A stretch of 64,000 bases of DNA. Source: Flammulina velutipes (Eukaryota; Basidiomycota; Agaricomycetes; Agaricales; Physalacriaceae). How positions within the stretch are numbered: the stretch's first letter is position 1; every line of letters starts with the position of its first letter. The position numbers and the translations under genes are program-made. Shown here one piece after another: positions 47,644 to 58,600 of this stretch. The stretch lies in contig CM022372.1 of NCBI GenBank assembly GCA_011800155.1, positions 1,984,001 through 2,048,000 of the forward strand, in the 5' to 3' direction. Under the pieces are notes generated by a model. The model was not told the DNA's origin, ran no database searches, and saw only the letters and a program-made list of their open reading frames with translations.

Positions 47644-50600
47644 TTAGCTCGCAATTATACTGTCCTCTGGTTGTACTACCCAAGGGTCACCAGGATCCTC
47701 GGCGCGTGACCCCACCTGGTATGAAATAAAATGCTTGTTCATGTTCAGGATAAAATGACTGTCTCCAACGACGGCGAGATAATCATTGCGTATCAGCATT
47801 TTTCTCCCGGTCGCAGTGTCAGATTTGGCGGTCTGCCGTGTCACCTCCAGTACCTCCCAGTGTGGGACCTTCTTGTCGCTCTGCCCTTCAAATTCCTCTG
47901 ACCAGGCCCTGTACTTCACAGCGCGGACATATGTCCCCTGCCATGGTCCCTCCAACACGATCCAACACTTCCCTCTAGTTGGGTGTTCGCCCGGATGTTG
48001 TATGACAAGGTCATCAGCAGGCAGTGGGCCACCCTTTCTCATGTTCCCTTTGTTGGGCAACACCTCGTAGACTTCACCTGGCACGCCGTCCTTGTAAGAT
48101 GCACGATACATGACCGGGATACTTCTGGGCTTGACAGCTCGAGAACTCTTGCGGAACACCTGCACCACCACACCACTCAGGAAATCGCGTCCAATCGAGA
48201 AATCCTCTGGATTTACCGGTTCCACTACGGAGGTCGATGCGCCTCCTCCAGCAGTGTCAAACTGTAGAGGTGGAGGTGAAATGCGGCTGATGTCTTGCAA
48301 CTTATATGTTCGACCGAGATGGCGAACCAATTCCGCCTCCCAATCTTTCTTATCTCCGCAGAATCCAGCATGGATATGATGAGGACTCAACGGATTTGCC
48401 ACACGCAATGGCCATCCTGTTCTTTACGCACATCAACACTTTGCAAAAAAAGGACAAAATTACTAACCTTTCGTCAAGGACGTCAGCATAGTCCAGATTC
48501 TCATGTACTGATGTGTGCGCCACCGAGTTATACATGACCACGGAAATTCGCAAGCCCGATTTTGTTGCACCTGGTGCGAGAGTGACGTCAACCACGTTCG
48601 CTCGCTGGCCTTTGAAGTCGTGCTTCCCAGTGATTACGACGTCCAGACCTTTCCAGGGAATCAGGCCGGTGTAATAATCAGGACGGGTCATATGCGGTGG
48701 CAAATTGACCTGTGGGCGTACAGTGAGAGTGTCGACTAAGGGAGGTGCGCCAGGAACATGTTGAATCAGGGCGTTGGAACCCTTCCAGATAGCTGAAGTG
48801 GAGCGGCAATAGTTTGGTTCGATGTCATACAGCTAGATTATTGTTCAGCATATAGTTTTCTTATATTGATCAAGTGACTTGCCTCGCCTGTGTGCCCTTC
48901 AGGTGTCAGTCTATGGTCAAAAATCTCCAACAGTGATCCTCTGATGTTCTGTATGACCCATCCAGAACCAGCAATCTCCGTAGATGATTCAGAGTGAACA
49001 ACAACCTCGACATACTCTCCTACATCAAAATACTTGTGGCATTCAGATGCTGGAATCTGACGTTCTTCCTTGGTTCCGTCCACCACATTGTACGCCAAAA
49101 TATCCTCTCCCCGCCATTCCATCATATATCCAATCCAACGTGTGGGTACGTGGACGATACGTTCGTCTGCTTCCAGCTTGGGAATCGTTGGCGACGGTAG
49201 GGTCCTTAAGTCGATCTCCTTGTTTTCCGACGCTAGGTATTTGAGGCGCAGAGGCCACGGAGTCATTAGGGCCAGTGTGAGATGTTTCGCCTGAACCCGG
49301 ATAACTTCAAGGTCAGTGGCGAACACCCTAGGTCCGAATTGCTCGTACACCTGCCAATCCCTCCCTTCGTTTGTTACAGTGAGACCCGCCCGATCGACAA
49401 GAAGTTGGAAATCCAAGCGTCCAGCAGGAGGAAGTGCGTCTGACCGCAAGCGTTTGGACTGCCCATCCGCAGATTCCACAACTAGTCGTTTCCCATTCTC
49501 GTTCGTGGATTCTTCATATTCGCGGAGCGTTGGGTCGTTGAATACGCGTGGAACTACAAGGACCTCCACCCAGCTGCCACGACTCCCCACACACCACCAT
49601 ATGTCCCGCCCAGGGCGTACGAATCCCACATCGCCCTTATATTCACCCTCGCGGATAACCACCCACTTCCCAGCCCAGTTCATTGGCACACGACTGCGCA
49701 CCCGAGCCAGAATCGTTGACATGCGATCCTGACTGTCCAGAAGAGGATGGGCAGAGCGTACATCCAGCAAGATGGGGAGCTTTTTCAAGCGCTCGTGGAT
49801 GGATATGAATCCACTGGCGATTGACAGAAAACGTTGATCGTTTTCATCCTCGAGATTCAGCTTTAGGGGGACGGTATCTCCGAAGGGCGAGACATTCCAA
49901 GCTTTGGTGAGTTTCGCGAGTTTCGCGTCCGTCGTCGTTAGGATATCGGGGAAGAAAAGAATGTATAGATAGCGCGACGATCCTGCACCGTCAGCAACCC
50001 AGAAATCGCAAGTGAACTCGCGCATACGAGCCATGCGTTCAAGTCTGCGCAATATATGATGTTTACTTCCCTGACAATCCATGAGCGAACTTTATAAGAG
50101 GATATCAATGAAAGTAAACGTACGAAACGCAGAGAATAACGTACGATCGCCACATCAGGGTGCTCTGCGATCTCTTCGGCGAGTGAACGTAGTTGTGCCG
50201 TTGTCTCCTCTGCTGTTGGGGCAGACTCGTCGTCACTGTCGTCCTGGCTTTCGTTTTCGACATTGGTACCGTCTTCGACATCGCTGCTCGTGGCGATAGC
50301 CTCAGCTTCCTGCATGTCTTCCGCACCTCTCGAGTACGCGTCGATTATATCCTGTAGTCTGGCCATGAAAGGAGGTTTCTGTAACGGCCCACTGTCCCCT
50401 CCTCTACTCCTTCCAGCGACATGCTGCACGTCCTGTCCGTCTTGCGAATTGTCCAAGAAATCATCACCTTCTTTGAGCACCCTATTAAGTTGTCCTATCT
50501 AGATATAGTACTCTAGTCGTGGGGGGTAGTATTTAAATGTGTGTCTCATGTTATAGGGTCTGTAAGAGGAGGTCAACAACTAGATGTCTGCACGCTCCGG

Positions 50601-53246
50601 CGCGCTGGGGCAGGTAGCTCTAGCTGGGCTATATAGGGATAGGATTATTGATGGTATTGATGGGGCCAGATGATGGGGAGCAGGGGATGGGGGAAATGTG
50701 GCACTAGGAAAATCCGGACCTAGGGATTGATCAGAATTGATGGGGATCATTGACAGGGGTTGGGGAATAGGGATAGGAAATGTGGCACCAGGAAAATCCG
50801 GACCTAGGGATTGATGAGATTGATGGATTGATGGGCAGATAGGATGGGGGATGGGGGATTGATAGCAGGGGGAAATGTGGCACCAGGATAAATACTGGGC
50901 TATTGCTAGGGTATGAGGAGGGTATGGGAGGGGTGATTGTAGGTTGAAATATAGAATTCTTTCTAACTATCAGAAACATGAATGGGGGTGTGGCAGCTAC
51001 TGAAACCAATAATAAAACGATGTGTGGCGCAATTTTAATCGAGGAGCACATACCTCGGATCAACCTGGGGTTGCTCTAGATGTCTTCCTATCGAAAAATG
51101 AATGTGTGCAGCACAAAGAGCCATGTAAAAACACGCAGATTTGGCTGAGAAACAAGCAGAACATTATTGAAAATCCATCAAAAAGCACCAAAAAGGGAGC
51201 AGCACTTTGCCCTCGCTTGGGGGTGACCTGAAACCACTTGTAGGTCGTCCAGACACCTTTGGGGCATTGTATATGTTACTCAGTTAGGTCCCCAGGTCAA
51301 CAGAACCCTTGGATATGATCAAAATGCCAAAAACCCGGACCACATAGCTTTGGGCCACACTATCAACTTTCCATGACCTGGGGACACCTTATATTCGAAG
51401 ATATATGTATATAATGCTCTAATCATGAGTTAGATGAAGTCTGGAGTGTGAAAAATGCGGTCAAAACCTTGGATATACCCTAAATAATGTCCCCCACCAA
51501 AGCACATATACCATCAACTTCCCTCGACCTCTGGGTCATCCCAATGTGTTCTATTATCATTATAGATGATGTATTAGCATCCCATAGGTTCCCCCAGTGT
51601 GTCAAAATGCGAATATAAATGGTACAATAATTTATATCCCCTTCCTCTACAGCAAGAATCACCCCAACTATCACACATCTGAGTGGTGGACTATTGATTT
51701 TAACATCATACAATGTGTTTTTAGCCTCCCAGAATATGTCCCAGGTTGAACACCCTTCAATATAGAGCATGGACATTTGAGAATTAGTACAAAGATCATA
51801 TCCTCACCATGTACCAAAGGGGTGTATCTTCGAGGTCTACCTGTAACCTGGGCCCCAAGATATCATCTATACAATGTCAAATGACTATTAGAACAGTCCT
51901 AAAGATGTAAATATGCGAACCAGTGGGTGTACTTGAGAAGGAAGGGTGAATAAGGGTTCACCTAGTATCATAAATGTTCGCATTTTGACACATTGGGAAC
52001 ACCCCTGGGATGCTAATACATCATCTATAATGATAATAGAACACATTGGGACGATCCAGAGGTCAGGGGAAGTTGATGGTATATGTGCTTTGGTGGGGGA
52101 CATTATTTAGGGTATATCTAAGGTTTTGACCGCATTTTTCACACTCCAGACTTCATCTAACTCATGATTAGAGCATTATATACATATATCTTCGAATATA
52201 AGGTGTCCCCAGGTCATGGCAAGTTGATAGTGTGGCCCAAAGCTATGTGGTCCGGGTTTTTGGCATTTTGATCATATCCAAGGGTTCTGTTGACCTGGGG
52301 ACCTAACTGAGTAACATATACAATGCCCCAAAGGTGTCTGGACGACCTACAAGTGGTTTCAGGTCACCCCCAAGCGAGGGCAAAGTGCTGCTCCCTTTTT
52401 GGTGCTTTTTGATGGATTTTCAATAATGTTCTGCTTGTTTCTCAGCCAAATCTGCGTGTTTTTACATGGCTCTTTGTGCTGCACACATTCATTTTTCGAT
52501 AGGAAGACATCTAGAGCAACCCCAGGTTGATCCGAGGTATGTGCTCCTCGATTAAAATTGCGCCACACATCGTTTTATTATTGGTTTCAGTAGCTGCCAC
52601 ACCCCCATTCATGTTTCTGATAGTTAGAAAGAATTCTATATTTCAACCTACAATCACCCCTCCCATACCCTCCTCATACCCTAGCAATAGCCCAGTATTT
52701 ATCCTGGTGCCACATTTCCCCCCTGCTATCAATCCCCCATCCCCCATCCTATCTGCCCATCAATCCATCAATCTCATCAATCCCTAGGTCCGGATTTTCC
52801 TGGTGCCACATTTCCTATCCCTATTCCCCAACCCCTGTCAATGATCCCCATCAATTCTGATCAATCCCTAGGTCCGGATTTTCCTAGTGCCACATTTCCC
52901 CCATCCCCTGCTCCCCATCATCTGGCCCCATCAATACCATCAATAATCCTATCCCTATATAGCCCAGCTAGAGCTACCTGCCCCAGCGCGCCGGAGCGTG
53001 CAGACATCTAGTTGTTGACCTCCTCTTACAGACCCTATAACATGAGACGCACATTTAAATACTACCCCCCACGACTAGAGTACTATATCTAGATAGGACA
53101 ACTTAATAGGGTGCTTTGAGTGCTTAGATTTGGTTTTCCTCTTCAACACCGGAGCTCTCACCTTCATCTTCGACTTCACTCTCATTTTCTTCGGCCTCAA
53201 CGTCGATGAAGGGATTACGCGCCGGGCGGACTGGCATGACTGGTCC
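47644..53246 (-). pseudogene. KOW-domain (Spt5-like) protein, interrupted by a fold-back
   Basis: Minus-strand exons: 53246-53114 joined to 50471-50145 once the fold-back and one duplication copy are removed, then 50070-48883, 48832-48468 and 48421-47644. The N-terminus is acidic (VEAEENESEVEDEG). KOW-type segments include GKWVVIREGEYKGDVGFV and GLDVVITGKHDFKGQRANVV, with a further HPTRGKCWIVLEGPWQGTY near the end. KOW motifs bind RNA polymerase or nucleic acid in Spt5 and ribosomal proteins. Similar multi-KOW proteins are frequent in agaricomycete transposon clusters. An in-frame TAA lies at 53124-53126 (CAA to TAA would explain it). Intron 48833-48882 uses a GC-AG pair. An upstream 5' exon beyond 53246 (CTACAG acceptor) is likely but unresolved. 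Confidence 0.7.
50479..53113 (-). mobile_element. Fold-back element A3 (2,635 bp) with 7-bp target duplication
   Basis: Left arm 50479-51613, loop 51614-51976 (363 bp), right arm 51977-53113. CTTTGAG flanks it at 50472-50478 and 53114-53120. It is the same length as A2 and nearly identical, including the TAG that shortens the loop open frame (51776-51480), but the loop is inverted relative to A2. Inserted in an exon of the KOW gene. Confidence 0.9.
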
Positions 53247-53391
53247 TGTAGATTTTAATTCAGTTCTATGTTTTCCTCACCCCAGAAGTCATTTTTATTG
53301 TTTACATACTCTACAGAACTATTGTAATAAAGACGCAACTTACGGAGAGACTTGGGGATGGGGTATAGGACGTGGCGTTGAAGGAAGAACA

Positions 53392-53528
53392 GAAAGCTTA
53401 CGTGATTGTTTGGTCGGTGTATTACTGCCCATCCATCAAACGAAACGGGTGTATCCGATCCACGGGTGTACCCGTTTCGTTTGATGGATGGGCAGTAATA
53501 CACCGACCAAACAATCACGTAAGCTTTC
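53392..53528. repeat. Perfect 59-bp hairpin with 19-nt loop
   Basis: 53392-53450 and 53470-53528 are exact reverse complements (both arms contain CGAAACGGGT or its complement). The loop is 53451-53469. It lies upstream of the KOW gene, in or next to its 5' region. The symmetry ends abruptly on both sides. Confidence 0.95.
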
Positions 53529-54140
53529 CATCTTTGCTTTCGTTCCACGACGTGGTAGCGCCAACGACCGATTCTCCTCCTCCTCGTCGTAGTACATGTA
53601 GTTGTAATAGTAGAAAACAATGCATCGATAGCCAGTCAGTATATCACCGTCAATTGATACATTAAGACTGAACCATGAAATAGAAATATGTTGTGCAGGG
53701 TAGCAACTTGGTGCTCCACGGCCTAAGCTGTCAGAAGGTGGGCCTTACCTCGTCGTTGTGCGCTCCATAAATAACGTGTCGCTCTCCCTAGGATCTGTTT
53801 TGCTCGTCGGGGGCGTACTTGCTCGTAATCGTTCAGTCGCTTTTGCGCCACACTGTTCCGCGGATAGTCGTCTGTGGATTCGACATATCCATTCGGGTTG
53901 GGTGCGTAGCAGTGCATTTTCGTCGTCGCCTATTGTTCATTAGTATCACAGCCAGAATCACCCCGGTCGTTGGAATTCATTGTGCGTCGATCGCCATCGG
54001 CATATCGATTTAGCTCGCTCGTGTCTGCATTGTTGTTCGAATCACAATGATTCGCTCCTGGGCACGAGCGACTCAACAGATAAAGGACCACAACAACTGG
54101 CCAATGTGTCCACCTTCTTCCTTCCCGCACACATCTCACC
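53529..54140. other. Intergenic, no gene recognised
   Basis: Mixed composition. A TGCGCCACA motif occurs near 53848. It may contain 5' exons of the KOW gene or the promoter of the gene at 54141, but nothing decisive is visible. Confidence 0.4.
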
Positions 54141-55344
54141 ATGGCAAACGCCCCAAGCGCACTCGTCGAAGAACAAATCAAAAACAAGCTACACCGTGTG
54201 CGTCGAGAGCATGGTCTCAATCTTACCAAAGAGCGCCTCCTTGTCTGTTGGGGGGAAAATCGCTGCTGCGATGGGCTTTATAAGCGCACCTTCATGTATA
54301 GAGGCCTCGGCTTGAGCAATACGTTAGGACCTGTGCTCGACCAGCATCATTACCGGTTCTTTCTGCTTGGGTGTGAGGTAGCTTATGTGCGTGTTATTAT
54401 CTTCGCCTCATAACTGTTTACTAATTTGAATGTAGTGCCCTTACCACCGAGACATTGTTATGCTTGGTCCAGAAATACCCTGGGATATCTTGATAATCGA
54501 GATCTTGCCGCTCATACTCCTGCGAACGTCCACAACGAATCCACAAATCCATCAGCCCAGAACGCCCAAGAGGCAACACACCCTGGGCTATCCTACTCCA
54601 ACTAAGACGCCACGTCATCCGAAAGTCAAGGCTGAGGCTCCTCCTGCCCCCAAAGTCGAGGTTGCTCCCCGTCCTCTCAAACGGCGACGCAGTCCATCTC
54701 CGGACCCCTTTATTGTCATATCGGACGACGACAAGGAGGATGAGGAGCCAGTCATCAAGCACCCTCCTCTGCACATTCCTCGTTCTGCCACCAGCACGCC
54801 CCGCCTGCCAGCTTCCAACACCCAAATCCGTCCCAAGCGACTCCCGGTTCCAAGGAATACCAGTCCATCTCCCACTCCTCGTCCCACGAAAAGGCGCCGT
54901 GGCCCATTCCCTCCTCAGCCCAATGTTATCGTAATCTCGGACGACGAGGTAATTGAGATATCCGATGATGATGATGATGATGATAAGCCTCAGGGAAAGT
55001 TGTTGACTTTCCTAGTCTACACCAAGGTACGTATTATTCTTATCATTCTTATGGTTTCACTCTGACCAAGCACTTTTTATTAGGCAAAAGACTCCCCTAC
55101 GAAGGTCCAGGTGGACGTGGTCGCAGAGCGGAAGAGGGCGAAAATGAGCTCCCTTAAGTTGGAGCTGGGTCAGCACGGAGTGGAGACGGGGATGTCTTTT
55201 GAACGATACTTTCCAGACTTTGACAGTTGGCGAAAATGGGGCTGGGAGGAAGAGATCTTGTTGAAATCGGCTTCGGTTACGGTTGTGCTGAAAGCACTGG
55301 GCGCAATAGTTCCCCCATCCCGCTTGCTCAAGGCACTCTACTAA
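54141..55344 (+). CDS. Hypothetical protein with SUMO-interaction-like motifs
   Basis: Exons 54141-54377, 54436-55026 and 55084-55344 join to 362 residues with consistent phase (introns 58 and 57 nt). The N-terminus is compact and Cys-containing (LLVCWGENRCCDGLY). The middle is Pro-rich and basic (RPLKRRRSPSP, PTKRRRGPFPP). It has two hydrophobic-acidic stretches, FIVISDDDKEDEE and VIVISDDEVIEISDDDD, which fit the SUMO-interacting motif consensus. The C-terminus (FERYFPDFDSWRKWGWEEE) ends at a TAA. No catalytic domain recognised. Composition suggests a nuclear protein. This is a new name for no known family; function unknown. Confidence 0.65.
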
Positions 55345-55643
55345 AGACATAATTATTTATCTTCAATGCTTACGATATCCTGACTATCTGGTACTTCAAA
55401 AGCGCTATAGTCCCCTCGCTCACTGTTTGAAAGACATATAGTTAATTATCTTTAATATTCATTACGACATCCTGATTCGTTATCCAGCCTTCATGTCCTC
55501 TCCGCTATACCATTGTACTATTTATGCCACGAGATTGTACAAAAGGCACTCTGAGCACGTGATTTGGCGTGCTGGTGAGTCGGCGCTTTGAAAAGAGATT
55601 CATTGTCGGGTTTACTGACTTCTTACCCTTGTTAGTAACCGTC
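55345..55643. other. Intergenic between the SIM-motif gene and KDZ-2
   Basis: AT-rich, with two related segments containing AATTATCTTYAAT (about 55350 and 55444). Nothing else recognised. Confidence 0.4.
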
Positions 55644-58600
55644 ATGTCGCGCCAGCCAGAAATCAAGTTATCGCCCAAGAAGAAGAGAGAAACCGCAGCT
55701 TTAGCTCAGACAGCAGCACAGTACACATTCTCTCCACAATGCAAACTGGCTATGCACGAGTTGACCACGAAATATATCTTCACGACATCACCGGAGAAAG
55801 GATGGACACACCGAGCGCCGACAAACCTTCCAAAAAATTGGAACCCTCATCCCCTTCCTCCGAGGGCACAAGCAGCCGCGCCTGCGGTTAGAGACTCTCG
55901 ACAACCCCCCGCCGATGAAGCTATGGAAGACGTCTTTGGCCCTGACGTTGATGTGGATGTCACGACCCAAGGTCTGGCGGAGGCTAAAGACGAAGACGAA
56001 GTCACGACCCAAGGTCTGGCGGAGGCTAAAGACGAAGACGATGTGGCCCAGCCACCGGTCCCTCAGGCAAGCAATCCACGTTCTATCTCCCTACCGGCCT
56101 CACTGACGGGCGGTATCACTTTTAGACTCGAGCTGCATTGGAGGAGTTCCAGGACATGTTACCTCAGATCCATGACTGGATGATGGTCCAGGAGTCCGAC
56201 CCAACTGTAACAAAGGAATGCGTCTGCCCATCGACGCCATCTCGTGGCCTAAGAACTGTTCGCTGCCAAGAGTGCTATCGATATGTCCCGACATGTGCTG
56301 CATGCTGGGCGGAGAGTCATCGCCATACCTGGACGCACACTCCCCAAGTTTGGAATGAGGACAAAGGGTACTTCGAGAGCTTCAATCTCGTCCAGCTCCA
56401 TGAGTTGCTCCAAGATCAGAAACAAGATGTTCAATGTTGGCCGCAGTTTGGCCATAATGGACGTCCTTGCCCCAATCCACAGAAAACTCGCTGCCCTCTC
56501 ATCATCATGGATCTACATGGGGTACACGACATTGAAGTATACTTCTGCAATTGTGGTCCGATCAACCGTTTTCAGCAGCTCATCGAGGCGCGCTTGTTCC
56601 CTGGCAGCGTAAAGCAGCCCGGCGTTGCGTTCTCGTTCGAATTTCTTCGACACTTTCAGCTGTTGCATGTGGAGGCAGCCCTCAATGTGAACTCGGTGTG
56701 TAGCACATGGCAAAGATTAACCAACAACGTTTCACCTTGGGATGTCCCAGTGAGTGCATTATTAACAGTCGACGTCTCTCCGTCCTAAAATCTCCTCTAG
56801 GAATTGGACAAGCAACTTCGTCGCGTGTTCCGCATCTGGTGCTTGATCAAGGCCGAACGCCGCGCTGGCAATGTGCATGCGATACACGAAGTCGTACCCT
56901 CACGCCAAAAGAACCACCTGATGGTACTTTGCCCGTCTTGCCCAGAGATCGGTTACAATATAGAGGTCAAGGATTATCAAGATATCCCGCCCGAACTGAA
57001 GTCAGTATCGTCAAAAAAGGCCCTGAATTGCAAGCTGACATCTCTGTAGGCATGTTTTCTGCCTCCAAAAAACTTTGGATGGTAATTTCAAAATACGCTG
57101 TGGAAACGCCAACTCTCAGAACGAGGACATCGATCTTATTGGTTCACGTGGCTTGTTTCCTGACCCTTCTATTATGGACGAGTACCGCGCAAGGGTGGTT
57201 CCGAAAGGCCCACAAAAGGGAGAGGATGATGTGCATGTGAGCCTTCAAGCCTTGAACCGGGCACATACTGACCTAACGCGTAACAGCGACGTCCTTGCGA
57301 ACAAATCAAAGCGTCAGATCCCGAAACTAATCCGCGGTTATCAGATTGCTTGTACAATGGTATCGCACAAAGCCAATGTTCTCATGTCTTCATCTCGGGT
57401 ACATGCGAAATTCCCAAAGGCGAGGAGTACGTTTTTTGGCAACTTCGGTCACTGTTCTAGAGTCTAAATATTTTCACAGTCATAAATCAGTTGACATGGC
57501 ACAGTTCCTTGGTTTGTGGCGCAGTGGGGCCTTCAATGTCATGCAGGATGACAAGCAGCTCCCGCTTTTTACAGCGTACGATGCTATGTGCGGGTGGGGT
57601 GTCCGTGTAGCAGACCGTTACCACGTTAATCCTGAGCTGCGTGATGCAGAGCGCATAATGAAGGACTTCATCAAGGTGATAGGAGCGGCGCATGTTTACA
57701 ACCATGTGGACGCGTGTCTCTACATATACTCGCCGTTCTACGTGCCTGGCGTAGGACAATTGCACGGGGAAACGGCGGAACAGGCATGGGCGTACACCAA
57801 CCGTTTTGGGGCAATCATTGCCCAGATGAACTTGAACCACGGACGCGAAACCTATTTTCACATAGCCATGGATTGGAATTGGCGGAAAACGTTATCAATA
57901 TGTGAGTCTTCATCAAGAGAATGGACTGGGGTTAATCATATTGGAATAGCCCAAACACTTCTTAAAGAAATCCAGGACTGCACCGACAAATTGGAAGACT
58001 ATACCGCGCAGTTTGACCTGTGCGTCAAGAAGAACGGTCCTGCTCGCATCAAAGCCTGGGAAGCAGAGTTCGCAAACTTGGAATTTGGACACTGGGGCTG
58101 GGGGAAGACCAAGGGAAAAAACACCGGAGAGGTTATCAGCCCATACAAACATCGAAAGACGAAAGGTAATTCCATTGCCCCCCCAGTGTTACGCGATATT
58201 CATAAACGATTTAGTACCATCCATGGAGGATGTGATCGATGTATACAACGAAAACCCGATTGCCATAGCCTTAGGGAAGGGCGTCCAGTCCAAATCAGAC
58301 GCTGTTTGTAATTTCCTCGTTCAAGGGTTGAAGCTGGAAAAACAACAGTGAGTTTCCAGTGATCGTCACATTATGTAGATGTCTGACTTTATTTCCAGAC
58401 GTGACTGTCGAAATCTTTCCGCCAAGGTGAAGAAATACATCTCCCAGGTCGATGCAGAGACTGTGGCCAGAGCACGCGTGAGCTTAACGAGGGACACGGA
58501 AGAATGGCTGTGTCAGCGTCCTAAATTCCTCACGGCTGAACGAGATATCTCTGGGGGGACAGGAGAGATAGAAGATCGCCAACTCGGCCTGCCCTTGTCG

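Noticed and set aside
56080..56125. TAG at 56123-56125 counted as a nonsense mutation of KDZ-2
   Set aside because: It can equally be the AG acceptor of an intron (TTTTAG), and every other exon is intact, so it was left out of the nonsense list.
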